Assembly: GCA_003254905.1 (NCBI GenBank)
Contig: QANU01007956.1
Location: 5,960-69,959, forward strand
DNA length: 64,000 bases
Source of the DNA: Nissolia schottii
Taxonomy: Eukaryota; Streptophyta; Magnoliopsida; Fabales; Fabaceae
Direction of reading: 5' to 3'
The stretch's first letter is position 1; the number at the start of each line of letters is the position of its first letter. The notes beneath the pieces were generated by a model, which was not told the origin of the DNA, did no database searches, and saw nothing but the letters and a program-made list of their open reading frames with translations. Position numbers and translations under genes: made by a program. This document shows positions 1 through 13,500 of this stretch, one piece after another.

Positions 1-427
1 TATATATATATATATGGAAATATCCCTGCCACGGTTGGCAGGGGATATGGATGCCCCTTTCGGTCTCATTTCGATCATGCTTGATTACGTGTTGTCGTTC
101 GCAGTCCCGGTACTTCGCGTACAGTTGTCCGAAAAATAATCCGGACATACCCTCGTGCTCTACTAATTTTCCCTTATTAGTAGTTGAGTCCGGTGAGGAT
201 ATTCGGGGAATTATTATTTTATTAGTGTATTTTACGGGTACTCCCGGTATCCGAAAAATTTCCGATTGGTCCGAAAATCATCTTAGGTCTCCGAAAAATT
301 CGTCGGGTCACGAAACCTCCATTTTAATTGATTAAAGGTAATAATTTAATTTTCTCGCCTCCCTTAATCACCTTATAATTATTTATTATACTAATTATCC
401 GGACAGTGAAAAAGCGGGATGTTACAT
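1..427 (+). mobile_element. Possible 3' end of an LTR from an old retrotransposon, cut by the window edge
   Basis: The window opens with a TA run (about 1-16), then a non-satellite sequence with many CCGAAAA/TCCGA words, ending in GGGATGTTACA at about 417-427, exactly where the satellite array starts. LTRs of plant Ty3/Gypsy elements often end in TGTTACA, and the base composition fits an LTR. No coding domain is visible. The call rests only on the end motif and the abrupt switch to satellite. Confidence 0.3.
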
Positions 428-3400
428 ATATGCTGCGATAATTTGATGACTCGTGAAATTATTTTCAAAAATTTGGTGGCCCGTCTGACACTTGAAATTA
501 TGGCGAGATAATTAGATTATTCGTCCGACCCGAGATAAAATTGTGGAATAATTCAATGACCTGTGGTGGGTTAAATAGATGGCATGGATGACCATCTAAT
601 ATACGGTGGGATAATTCGATAACCCATGAAATTGTTGTCAGAAATTTGATGGTCGGTATGACCCTTGGAATTCTGGTGAGATAATTTGATTACTCGTCTG
701 ACCCGAGATAAAATTGTGGGATACTTCAATGAGCTGTGATGAGTTAAATATATGGCACGGGGGACCATCTAATGTATGGTGGGATAAATCGATGACCTGT
801 GGTGGGTTAAATAGATGGCATGGAGGACCATCTAACATATGGTGGGATAATTCGATGACCCGTGAAATTATTGTCGAAAATTTGATGGCCCGTATGACCC
901 TTGAAATTATAGCGAGATAATTTGATTCCTCGTCCGACCCAAGATAAAATTGTAGGATGATTCAATGACCTGTGGTAGGTTAAATAGATTGCATGGAGGA
1001 TCATATAATATATGGCGAGATAATTTGATTACTCGACCGACCTGAGATAAAATTTAGGGATAATTCAATGATCTGTGGTGGGTTAAATGGATGGTATAGA
1101 GGACAATCTAATATATAGTGGGATAGTTGAATGACATGTGGTGGTTTAAATAGACGGCATGAAGGGTAATCTAATATATGGTGGGATATTTCGATGACCT
1201 GTGGTGGGTTAAATAGATGACGCGGAGGACGATCTAATATATGGTGGGATAATTCGATGACCTAGATTAAATAGATGGCATAGAGGACAATCTAACATAT
1301 GGTGGGATAATTCGATGACCCATTAAATTATTGTCAAAAATTTCATGGCCCCTATGACCCTTGAAATTATGACGAGATAATTTGATTACTCCTCTGACAC
1401 GAGATAAAATTGTGGGATAATTTAATGACTTGTGGTGGGTTAAATAGATGGTACGGAGGACCATCTACAATATGGTGGAATAATTCGATGACTTGTTATG
1501 GGTTAAATAGATAGCAGACAGGACTATCTAATATATGGTGAGATAATTGGATGAGCCGTTAAGTTATTGTCGAAAATTTGATAGAGCCTATGTCCCTTGA
1601 AATTATGACGAGATAATTTGATTATTTGTCCGACCCGAAATAAAATTATGGGATAGTTGAATGACTTGTGGTGCATTAAATAGATGGCATCGAGGACCAT
1701 CTTATATATGGTAGGATAATTCGATAACCCGTGAAATTATTCGTGGAAATTTGTTGGCTCGTATGACCCTCGAAATTATGGCGAGAGAATTTGATTACTC
1801 GTCCGTCACGAGATAAATTGTGGGATAATTCAATGACTTGTGGTGGGTTAAATAGATGGCATGGAGGACCATCTAATATATGGTGGAATAATTCGATAAC
1901 CTGTGGTGGGTTAAATAGATGGCATGGAGGACCATCTAATATATGGTAGGATAATTCGATAATTCGTGAAATTATTGTCAGAAATTTGTTGGCCCGTATG
2001 ACACTTGAAATTATGGCGAGAGAATTTAATTACTCATCCGACCCAATATAAAATTATGGGATAATTCAATGACATGTGGTGGGTTAAGTAGATGGCATGA
2101 AGGACCATCTAATATATGCTGGGATAATTCGATGACCTGTGGTGGGTTAAATAGATGGCATGGAGCGTCATCTAATATATGGTGGAAAAATTCGATAATC
2201 CGTGCAATTATTGTCGAAAATTTGATGGCACGTATAACCCTTGAAATTACGGCGACATAATTTGATAACTAGTCAAGATAAAATTGTAAGATAATTCAAT
2301 GACCTGTGGTGGGTTAAATAGATGGCATGGATGACTATCTAATATATGGTGGGATAGTTCGATGACTTGTGGTGGGTTAAATAGATGGCATGGAGGACCA
2401 TCTAATATATGGTAGGATAATTCGATAACCCGTAAAATTATTATCGAAAAGTTTTTGGCTCGTATGACACTTGAAATTATGGCGAGAGAATTTGATTACT
2501 CGTCGGACCGACATTAAATTGTGGGATAATTCAATGACCTGTAGTGGGTTAAATAAATGGCATGGAGGACCATCTAATATATGGTGGGATAATACGATGA
2601 CCTGTGATGGGATAAATAGATGTCATAGAGGACCATCTAATATATGGTGGGATAATTCGATGACCTGTTAAATAATTGTCAAAAATTTGATGGCCACTAT
2701 GACCCTTGAAATTATGACGACATGATTTGATTACTCGTCTGACCCGAGATAAATTTTCGAGATAATTCGATGACCTGTGGTAGGTTAAATAGATGGCATG
2801 GGGACCATCTAATATATGCTGTGATAATTCAATGTCCTGTGGTGAGTTAAATAGATGGCAAGGAGGATCGTCTAATATATGGTGAGATAATTCGATGACC
2901 CGTTAAATTATTGTCAGAAATTTGATGGTCCGTATGACCCACGAAATTATGGCGACATGATTTGATTATTCGTCCCGAGATAAAATTGTAGGAGAATTCA
3001 GTGACCTGTGGTAGGTTAAATAGATGGCATGGAAGACCATCTAATATACAGTGGGATAAATGCAGGAACCGTTAAATTATTGTCAGAAATTTGATGACTC
3101 GTATGAACCTTGAAATTATGGCGAGATGATTTGATTACTTGTCTGACCCGAGATAAAATTGTGAGATAATTCAACGACCTGTGGTAGGTTAAATAGGTGG
3201 CATGGAGGACCATCTAATATATGGTGGGATAATTCGATGACTTGTGGTGGGTTAAATAGATGGCATGGAAGACCATCTATATGGTAGGATAATTCGATAA
3301 CCCGTAAAATTATTGTCGAAAAGTTGTTGGCTCGTATGACACTTGAAATTATGGCGAGAGAATTTGATTACTCGTCGGACCCGACATTAAATTGTGGGAT

Positions 3401-6400
3401 AATTCAATGACCTGTAGTGGGTTAAATAGATGGCGTGGAGGACCATCTAATATATGGTGGGATAATTCGATGACCTGTGATAGGATAAATAGATGTCATA
3501 GAGGACCATCTAATATATAGTGGGATAATTCAATGACCTGTTAAATAATTGTCAAAAATTTGATGGCCACTATGACCCTTGAAATTATGACGAGATGATT
3601 TGATTACTCGTCTGACCCGAGATATAATTGCGAGATAATTCGATGACCTATGGCAGGTTAAATAGATCGCATGGGGACCATCTAATATATGCTGCGATAA
3701 TTCAATGTCCTGTGGTGAGTTAAATAGATGGCAAGGAGGATCGTCTAATATATGGTGAGATAATTCGATGACCCGTTAAATTATTGTCAGAAATTTGATG
3801 GTCCGTATGACCCACGAAATTATTGCGACATGATTTGATTATTCGTCCCGAGATAAAATTGTAGTAGAATTCAGTGACCTGTGGCAGGTCAAATAGATGG
3901 CATGGAAGACCATCTAATATACAGTGGGATAAATGCAGGAACCGTTAAATTATTGTCAGAAATTTGATGACTCGTATGAACCTTGAAATTATGGCGAGAT
4001 GATTTGATTACTTGTCTGACCCGAGATAAAATTGTGAGATAATTCAACGACCTGTGGTAGGTTAAATAGGTGGCATGGAGGACCATCTAATATATGGTAG
4101 GATAATTCGATAATTCGTGAAATTATTGTCGGAAATTTGTTGACCCGTATGACACTTGAAATTATGGCGAGAGAATTTAATTACTCATCCGACCCGATAT
4201 AAAATTATGGGATAATTCAATGACATATGGTGGGTTAAGTAGATGGCATGAAGGATCATCTAATATATGCTGGGATAATTCGATGACCTGTGGTGGGTTA
4301 AATAGATGGCATGGAGGGTTATCTAATATATGGTGGAAAAATTCGATAATCCGTGAAATTATTGCCGAAAATTTGATGCTTGAAATTACGGCGAGAATAA
4401 AATAGTGCGATAATTCAATGACCTGTGGTGGGTTAAATAGATGGCATGGACGACTATCTAATATATGGTGGGATAATTCGATGACTTGTGGTGGGTTAAA
4501 TCGATGGCATGGAGGACCATCTAATATATGGTAGGATAATTCGATAACCTGTAAAATTATTGTCGAAAAGTTGTTGGCTCGTATGACACTTGAAATTATG
4601 GCGAGAGAATTTGATTACTCGTCGGACCCGACATTAATTTGTGGGATAATTCAATGACCTGTAGTAGGTTAAATAGATGGCATGGAGGACCATCTAATAT
4701 ATGGTGGGATAATTCGATGACCTGTGATGTGTTAAATAGATGTCATAGAGGACCATCTAATATATGGTGGGATAATTCGATGACCTGTTAAATAATTGTC
4801 AAAAATTTGATGGCCGCTATGACCCTTGAAATTATGACGAGATGATTTGATTACTCGTCTGACCCGAGATAAAATTGCGAGATAATTCGATGATCTGTGG
4901 TAGGTTAAATAGATGGCATGGGGGACCATCTAATATATGTTGCGATAATTCAATGACCTGTGGTGAGTTAAATAGATGACAAGGAGGACCGTCTAATATA
5001 TGGTGAGATAATTCGATGACCCGTTAAATTATTGTCAGAAATTTGATGGTCCGTATGACCCACGAAATTATGGCGACATGATTTGATTATTCGTCCCGAG
5101 ATAAAATTGTGGGAGAATTCAGTGACCTGTGGTAACTTAAATAGATGGCATGGAAGACCATCTAATATACGGTGGAATAAATCCAGGACCTGTTAAATTA
5201 TTGTCAGAAATTTGATGACCCGTATGAACCTTGAAATTATGGCGAGATGATTTGATTACTTGTCCGACCCGAGATAAAATTGTGAGATAATTCAACGACC
5301 TGTGGTGGGTTAAATAGGTGGCAAGGAGGACCATCTAATATATAGTGGGATAATTCGATGACCTGTGAGGGGTTTACTAGATGTCGTGGAGGACCTTCTA
5401 ATATATGGTGAGATAATTTGATGACCCATGAACTTATTGTCGGAAATTTGATGACCCTATGACCCTTAGAATTATAACGAGATAATTTGATAACTCGTCC
5501 GACCCGAGATAAAATTGTGGGATAGTTCAATAACCTGTGGTGGGTTAAATGGATGGCATGGAGAACCATCTAATATATGGTATGATAATTCGATTACCCA
5601 GGTAATTATTGTCAGAAATTTGATGACCCTATGACCCTTGAAATTACGACGAGATAATTTTACTACTCGTCCGACCCAAGATAAAATTTTGTGATAATTC
5701 AATGACATGTGGTGGGTTCAATAGATGACAAGGAGAACCATCTAATAGATGGTGGGATAATTCGATGACCAGTGAAATTATTGTCAGAAATTTGATAGCC
5801 CTTATGACCCTTGAAATTATAACGAGATAATTTGATTACTCGTCTGACCCGAGATAAAATTGTGAGATAATTCAATGACCTGCGGTGTGTTAAAAAGATG
5901 GCATGGAGGACCATCTAATATATGGTGAGATAATTTGATAACCTGTGAAATTATTCTCGGAAATTTGATTCCCCGTATGACCCTTGAAATTATGGCGAGA
6001 TAATGTGATTACTCGTCTGACCCGAGATAAAATTGTGAGATAATCCAATGACCTGTGGTGGGTTAAATAGATGGCATGGAGGACCATCTAATATATGGTG
6101 GGTTATTTTGATGACTCGCGAAATTATTGTCAAAAATTTGACGGCCCGTATGACCCTTGAAATTCTGGAGAATATAATGTGATTACTCGTCCGACCCGAG
6201 ATGAAATTGTGGGATAATTCAATGACCTGTGGTGCTCTAAATAGATCGCATTTAGCAACATCTAATATATGGTGGAATATTTCGATGACCTGTCGTGGGT
6301 TAAATAGATGGTGTGGATGACCATCTAATATATGCTGCGATAATTTGATGACTCGTAAAATTGTTATAAAAAATTTGATGGCCCGTATGACACTTGAAAT

Positions 6401-8010
6401 TATGGCGAGATAATTAGATTATTCGTCCGACCCGATATAAAATTGTGGGATAATTCAATGACCTGTGGTGGGTTAAATAGATGGCATGGAGGACCATCTA
6501 ATTTATGGTGGGATAATTCGATAACCCATGAAATTATTGTCAGAAATTTGACGGCCCCGATGACCCTTGAAATTATGGCGAGATAATTTGATTACTCGTC
6601 CAACCTGACATAAAATTATGAAATAATTCATTAACCTATGGTGGGTTAAATTGATGGCATGGAGGATCATCTAATATATGGTGGGATAATTTGATAACTC
6701 ATGAAAATAATCTCAGAAATTTGATGGTCCGTATGACCCTTGAAATTCTAGAGAATATAATGTGATTACTCGTCCGACCCGAGATGAAATTGTGGGATAA
6801 TTCACCTGTGGTGCGTTAAATAGATGGCATTGAGGAGCATGTAATATATGGTGGGATATTTCGATAACCTGTCGTGGGTTAAATAGATGGCGTGGATGAC
6901 CATATAATATATGTTGCGATAATTTGATGACCCGTGAAATTATTTTCAAAAATTTGATGGCCCGTATGACACTTGAAATCATGGCGAGATAATTAGATTA
7001 TTCGTCCAATCCGAGATAAAATTGCGGAATAATTCAATGACCTGTGGTGGGTTAAATAGATGGCATGGAGTACCATCTAATATACGGTTGGATAATTCGA
7101 TAACCCGTGAAATTGTTGTCAGAAATTTGATGGCCCCTATGACCCTTGAAATTATGGCGAGATAATTTGATTCCTCGTCCGACCCAAGATAAAATTGTAG
7201 GATGATTCAATAACCTGTGGTAGGTTAAATAGATTGCATGGAGATAATTTGATTACTCGACTGACCTGAGATAAAATTGAGGGATAATTCAATGATTTGT
7301 GGTGGGTTAAATGGATGGCATGGAGGACAATCTAATATATAGTGGGATAGTTGAATGACCTGTGGTGGTTTAAATAGATGGAATAGAGGGTCATCTAATA
7401 TATGGTGGGATATTTCGATGACCTGTGGTGGGTTAAATAGATGACATGGAGGACGATCTAATATATGGTGGGATAATTCGATGACCTGGGTTAAATAGAT
7501 GGGATAGAGGATCATCTAACATATGGTGGGATAATTCAATGACCTATTAAATTATTCTCGAAAATTTCATGGCCCCTATGACCCTTGAAATTGAGACGAG
7601 ATAATTTGATTACTCCTCTGACCCGAGATAAAATTGTGGGATAATTTAATGACTTGTGGTGGGTTATATAGATGGTATAGAGGACCATCTACTATATGGT
7701 GGAATAATTCGATGACTTGTTATGGGTTAAATAGATGGCAGAGAGGACTGTCTAATATATGGTGAGATATTTGGATGATTCGTTAAGTTATTGTCAAAAA
7801 TTTGATGGAGCCTATGTCCCTTGAAATTATGACGAGATAAGTTGATTACTCGTTCGACCCGGGATAAAATTGTGGGATAATTCAATGACCTGTGGTGGGT
7901 TAAATAGATGACGTGGAGGACCATATACTATATGGTGCGGTAATTGGATTACCTGTGGTGGGTTAAATAGATGGCATGGGGGACCATCTAATATATGGTT
8001 AGATAATTCG
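428..8010 (+). repeat. Satellite array 1 (composite 63-bp A and 109-bp B units)
   Basis: Tandem copies of two alternating units. Unit A (63 bp) opens GGATAATTCGATGACC and contains TGGTGGGTTAAATAGATGGC and GAGGACCATCTAATATATGG. Unit B (109 bp) opens with the same 16 bases, then carries TTGATGGCCCGTATGACCC and GATAATTTGATTACTCG. A+B is 172 bp; one to four A units may follow a B. Monomers vary by roughly 5-15% by eye, with local higher-order duplications. The array corresponds to array 3: for example 1,600-1,760 matches 21,540-21,700, and 430-1,500 matches 24,680-25,750. There is no convincing gene; minus-strand open frames here are a by-product of the 63-bp period. Confidence 0.95.
2362..4110 (+). 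repeat. 873-bp higher-order repeat inside array 1 (two copies)
   Basis: A block of several A and B units occurs twice with an 873-bp offset (about 2,362-3,235 and 3,236-4,110). Diagnostic variants recur at the same offset, including ATACAGTGGGATAAATGCAGG at 3,053 and 3,926. A third, partial start of the same block lies near 4,480. This is typical of unequal crossing-over within a tandem array. Confidence 0.75.
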
Positions 8011-8120
8011 TTGACTCAAGAACGTTAGGAAGATCATGGACAAGTCCTTTTGATCGACAAAATAGCCGCAATTTTCTTAATACAAATATTTATATCATAC
8101 TAATTTTTTTTCATACTTAT
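8011..8120 (+). repeat. Common array tail, copy 1
   Basis: Array 1 ends in a non-satellite sequence beginning TTGACTCAAGAACGTTAGG, followed by AAGATCATGGACAAGTCC. The same tail follows array 2 (19,267) and array 3 (26,511), and a diverged free copy lies at 19,815. Its recurrence shows the arrays were copied together with their right flank. No coding potential is evident. Confidence 0.8.
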
Positions 8121-8428
8121 TAATTTTTTTAATGGTTGTGTATAAAATTATGTTATTACTTTGCTATGATAAAAAAATTTCGATGATAAATAAAATATAA
8201 CAGGTAAAAAAATTACTAATCATAATAATAATAATAATAAAACTTATCAATTATTTAATTACAAACATGAAATTAATATATTATCTTTGGATTAAATGTG
8301 TTTCAGGGGCGGCAAATTTTTTAAGATTTGATTTAGGTTGCTAACGTTTTTTTTTGTCTTGGTCGAAACATAAAAAAATTGCATGGTTTTAATCTCTGTC
8401 ATTTATGAGATTTTGTTAATTGTTGATG

Positions 8429-8645
8429 TGATTAACAAAGTGTCACGTAAGCAGTGTCATGCGAACAAAATAAACCCACATGACCCATAACTTGGCCCAT
8501 AACTCGCTATTTAACTCAAATTTGCTTCAAAATCATGACTCATACACCACTTAAAATTAGGTCAAATTGTTGGTCATGGGTCGTGTTATGGGTCATATTG
8601 TTTATTTATTCACGTGACAATGTTGATGTAATACTTTGTTAGTCA
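8429..8645. mobile_element. Foldback (MITE-like) element, copy 1
   Basis: An imperfect inverted repeat of about 217 bp. The left arm runs from ATTAACAAAGTGTCACG through ATGACCCATAAC. The right arm, read in reverse complement, gives TGACTAACAAAGTATTAC through ATGACCCATAAC. The arms are about 80 bp with a short AT-rich loop and no coding capacity. This is the layout of a non-autonomous DNA transposon, but I see no clear target-site duplication. The same element sits in the duplicated segment at 26,928-27,142. Confidence 0.5.
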
Positions 8646-9489
8646 TGTCAAAAGTTGAATCCTTTGGTGTCCCTAGGGGCACCAAACCCTCTTATCCTAA
8701 AAAAAATACAACTTAGAATTATATTAACTTAAAAATTATCAAATGATCATAGGATTGCTCACAATGATATCTTAATTTATGTTTAGTTGCATAGTTTCTC
8801 CAATTTTTATTTTCAAAAATAAAATCCCCAAATTTAAATTAAAAAATTGATAGAACCGTAAATAATCATGTAATTTATTCGATTTTCAAAAATATAATTT
8901 GGGAAAACTACGTAACTAAACACAAATTAACGAATCAATATGAAAATTCTTATAATTATTTGACAACTTTTAAGTTGATACGATACTAAATTGCATTTTT
9001 AAAATGGGAGGGTATGGTGTCGTTAGGAGCATAAAAGAATCCACCTTTTCAAAAACAGTAAAAGTAGAAAATGAATATAAAAAAGGGACTAATTATGAAG
9101 TGAGTTAAATAAGTACTTAGTGAGAACGTGAGATAGTGGATAAGGGTAAAATTGGGAAAAAAATTAGACATAAAAAGGAGAATTCCATTTATTTAAATGT
9201 ATAGATAGCAATTTATCTTGCAAGAGTTGATACAATGTAGCAAACATACATTCAGATAACATTGTAGGTGTAAATACCAAGTCTCACATCTCACGCACAT
9301 CATAGGACCCACAACTAGTAAAAATATTTAAGAAAAAAGATATTGATTTGATTTTTTTTTTAGTAAAAACGAGAAAAAATAGTAAGTAAAAGTTTAACTT
9401 TTATACATAACTTTTGCCTAAATCATGATTTAAAGATTCAAAAGTTAATATAAAAAATATTTTTGAAATGGAGCTATAACTTAAAAAGT
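8646..9489. other. Non-coding spacer of duplication copy 1
   Basis: AT-rich sequence between the foldback element and the Copia remnant. It contains a perfect-looking palindrome around 8,664-8,690 (TTTGGTGTCCCTAGGGGCACC core). No gene is recognisable. Relative to copy 2 (27,143-27,920) it carries an extra stretch of about 85 bp near 9,032-9,117. Confidence 0.6.
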
Positions 9490-10565
9490 CCGCTTCTTCG
9501 GTGTTTGCCAGCTAGCCTATTCTGTTTTTCATTTCATTCTCTATATAAGCCTTACCTCATGTATTTTTTAACCACCGATTCAATAAACATTCTTTGCTTT
9601 ACATTGTTACGGTATCATTCGCTAACAATACGCTTCCGCACTTTCCCTAAATTCCTTTTCTTGCTCAATGGCGGGCACTTCCACCACGATTCCCACGCCG
9701 CTGGAATGCAAGGTGCTGCACCGCTCACATTGGCCGATATGCAAGATCCGCATAATCCCTATTACTTGCATCCAAATGAGTCTCCTTTTCTGGTTCTGGT
9801 TTCAGTTCCACTATCAGAGACCAATTTCCACTCATGGCAGCGAAGTATGCGCATGAGTCTTCTAACCAAGAACAATGGCGAAATTCAAGAACCACCGTGG
9901 TGCTGGCTTGGATTGTCTGATCTTTGGATTGATAGCGTGCAAGCTATTTGGACTGAACTTCGGGAGCGTTTTTCTCATGCCGACTTGTTTCGCATCTCCG
10001 ATCTCCAAGAAGAAATTTTTGCCTACAAACAAGGTGATAAATCTGTCACAAATTACTTTATAGGATTCAAGATATTGCTAGATGATTTTGATGTCTTAAT
10101 GCATGTTCCTAATTGTACCTGTAATGAAAATTGTCTATGCAATGCTTTGCAACAAGTAAAAGTTCAAAGAAACACCTTACAAGTAGCTAGGTTCTTGAAG
10201 GGTTTAAATAAACAATATGCGGGTGCCAGATCCCAAATTATGCTGATGTCCAATTTACCATCCCTCAACAAAGTTTTTGGAATCATAATTCAGCAAGAAA
10301 GGCAATTCTTGGCAGAATGTAGTGATTTAAACAGAGGAGTGGTGAATTTCTCTGCAAATGATCCAAAGAAGGTTTAGCAAGATAGAAATCACACACAAAC
10401 AAGACCTATCAACACACAAGCAAGAGCTTCCACAAATTAGAAGTCAAACACAACAAGGAGCCGATGCACTCATTGTGGCAGTCGCAGGCTGAAGAATGTT
10501 TCTGGAAACATGGCTTTCCTCCAGGCTACAAAACAAGGAACCAGAGGAATGTCAATATGGCTGTA
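9490..10565 (+). mobile_element. Ty1/Copia retrotransposon remnant (leader plus gag-like region), copy 1
   Basis: A fossil retroelement fragment. A TATA-like CTATATAAG near 9,541 and a short leader precede a gag-like coding region recognisable between about 9,720 and 10,377. It contains LHPNESP, the NFHSWQRSMRMSL block typical of the Copia-like gag N-terminal family, and the RFLKGLNKQYAGARSQI and QQERQ motifs of the UBN2-type gag. A degraded GYKTRN-type stretch ends near 10,555, directly beside the first recognisable exon of the HD pseudogene. No protease, integrase, reverse transcriptase or paired LTR is seen. It is broken and looks old. The copy at 27,920-28,985 is identical over the coding stretch. 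Confidence 0.75.
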
Positions 10566-13500
10566 GCAGAAAACATTTACCTCGATTCCGTAATTTCTCA
10601 TTTTTATTTTTCCTTCAATATTTCCCCTTTTTTTTGAAAAAAAATTCTCCGGTAATTTAATATTTGAACAGCTATAAATTCTCCACTATGTCACAATGCA
10701 AATTTCGTTTTTTTTTTCAAAAAGAATTTATCTTTTGTAATTATTCTGTTTTTGCAGCTCAGTTTGAAGTTCATTGACACTGAGCATTTTCAGAGGCAAG
10801 TTCGAAACTTAGTGTTATTCTATCAAATTGGTCACTTCCACAGTGTCGTTTTTATTCATTAGTTTTATATATCTATTTTTACTTTTACATTGCAGGCTTC
10901 GCGACTTGAAACAACTATCAGGTCTCTCCTAAGAGACTAGCTTTATTTCTTTTAGTTGCAATGTAGTTTCTGTCATTTTCATGTTACATTTAAAAGGAGG
11001 TCTGTTGGTGTAAATGCTAATATTTAAAACTGTCTTAAACACTTGTATGCCATAGTGCACACATGGTTTGATATCACCTTTTTCAATTTTCATTATGTAT
11101 AATCTCTCCAATTGATCAATTTATTTTATGTTTCAGGTTCGACAGACATGGTTTATCCAGGTGCTGTCCATTCCAGATTTGAGCATTCTCTTGGCGTGTA
11201 TTGGCTTGCTGGTCAATCAGTTGAAAAGCTTAAAAGTTTTCAAGTATAAATTTTATTTACCCTGATAAAGGAACAATAAAGTCTTTTTAAGAGTATGCTC
11301 ATATATGCATGTGTATTGTGATCCTTGCAGGGCATGGAGCTAGGTATTGATCGATTTGATGTTCAAACAGTGAAACTAGCAGGTATAATAATGGGTTCTT
11401 TGAACTGCTTGTGATTTTAACTCCATATATTGTTTTTACTGATCTTGTCGTCCTTGTTTGTAGGACTTCTGCATGATGTGGGGCACAGGCCATTCAGTCA
11501 CTTATTTGAATGTGAATTTCTTCCCCAAGTTAACAATGGATCTCATTGGTGCTCTTATTTTCCTCATCTTTATATATGCTTTAGATAGAGGTTTTTCTTG
11601 TGTTTCTAAAAGCCTGACAAAAATGTTTTATCTGGTTTTTTCTTAATTTTTTTTTCATGATCATTATTCATTAGACATGTCACATGTGTGATATTTTCTA
11701 TTTTGTAGGTCACATGAACCAACGTCAGTCAATATGGTAGAGTATATTGTTGATGAGCACCATATTGATGTTGACCCTCAGATGATAAAAAGAGTCAAGG
11801 TATGCTAATACTTACAATTGTCATTTTTCTGTTTTATTTAGTATCTTGAAATTATAATTATTTCTTAAGCATCATTAGCTAAATTAGTTGATAAAGTTGC
11901 CAGTAGAAAACTGGATTTTTAGTTAAAGTAGCCTTGGAAGCTTTGCTCTGGATGTCTTCGAGACAGCTTTAGAAGGTTGTCTAGATACCATTTTCCCATG
12001 GCCGTTCGCCGTGTTTATGTGGAGATTCTAAGTCAACGGAGCTTTTGCTTGTGCATATATTATTTTCTTATAAATCTCTAGATATTCTTGATATCAAGCA
12101 TGGTGCATCACTCGGATAAATAAAAGTTTGGAATAGGTTTGCATCTTTGTCCTAATGGGTGATTATTATTATTGGCAGGAGATGATACTAGCGAGCTCTG
12201 AATTTGCTCCTCCTCGAGTAAGATTTTTAGTTTAGTGTATTTCAAATTGTCTATTTTCAATTCATTTGCTGATTGTTTTTGTGGATAATTTCAGTTTATT
12301 CTCATAGGTATTTATTATCAATCTCTCTCGTTTTTGTGTTTTCTTTTTTGGTTATTTAGAGCTCAACTGAGAAAAGTTTCTTGTATGATATTGTTGCAAA
12401 TGGCCGAAATGGAATTGATGTTGACAAGTAAGTAAACAGAGAAAATTTAACATTAAAATCTGGTTTATATTTCTTTTCTATCTTCCCTTTTTCATGTATT
12501 CTTTGAAGTTCTGCATGTAAACTATGCTGTGCCCTAATGCTTTTTTGAAACTATTGACTTGCAGATTTGATTATATTGCTCGTGACTGTCGAACTTGTGG
12601 TCTGGGTTGCAACTTTGAGTTTCAGAGGTTTCATGAATTTATTTAAAATGATGTTTTTGTATCAACCCCTTGATAATTTTATTTAGCAACAAAGTAAAAG
12701 TAAATACTGAGGTTATATATCACTTCTAGCATCTTAATTTGTAATTTACTTACAGGTTATTGGAGACTGCGTGTTTTGGATGATGAGATTTGCTATCGTG
12801 CTAATGAATGTTAGTGTTGTGTCAAACATTGTTTTAATACCTTTCTAATTCAATTGTATGTTTCTAATTGTTCTATACTTTTGGTTGTGTAATTTTCCAG
12901 ATCTTAGCATCCACAAGTTGTTTGCCACTCGCGCTGATCTACATAGAACAGTTTATACTCATCCAAAAGTAAAGGTATAACTTCATTTGTTTTCTGTGGC
13001 AGAGATTCTTGCTTTTTCTTATATTTTCCTCGCTCATGTCTTTAATATCCATAAACTTTCCTGTCTTGGCTCTTATTGCTTATAATTCCGTCTTGACATT
13101 TTCAGGCAATAGAGCTTATGGTGGTTGATGCACTTGTTCAAGCAAATAGTTATTTGGAGATTTCATCTCACATTCTAAATCCTTCTGAATACTGGAAGGT
13201 AAATATACCTGTTTTAAAAGCATATTACAATTTCTATCGAATCATAAAATATATTTTTATTCTAAAAATGCAGCTGGATGATACAATAATTAAAACCATT
13301 GAGACAGCTCCAAGTTAAGAACTAAAGGAGGCTAGAGAGTTGATCCTGCGCATTCGAAGAAGGAATCTATACCAGGTTTGTTATCACTCGTTAATTTTGT
13401 TTTTAGCAGTTCATGCACTAATCACCCATTGAGTACTATTTTTACTCAAATGTTCAGCGCAAACTCCATGCTAACTTTAGTGTGGCTGTATCTAAATTCA

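Noticed and set aside
428-8010. CRISPR-like array of direct repeats
   Set aside because: Repeats are contiguous or near-contiguous 63/109-bp units without unique spacers, in a eukaryotic nuclear context with spliced genes.
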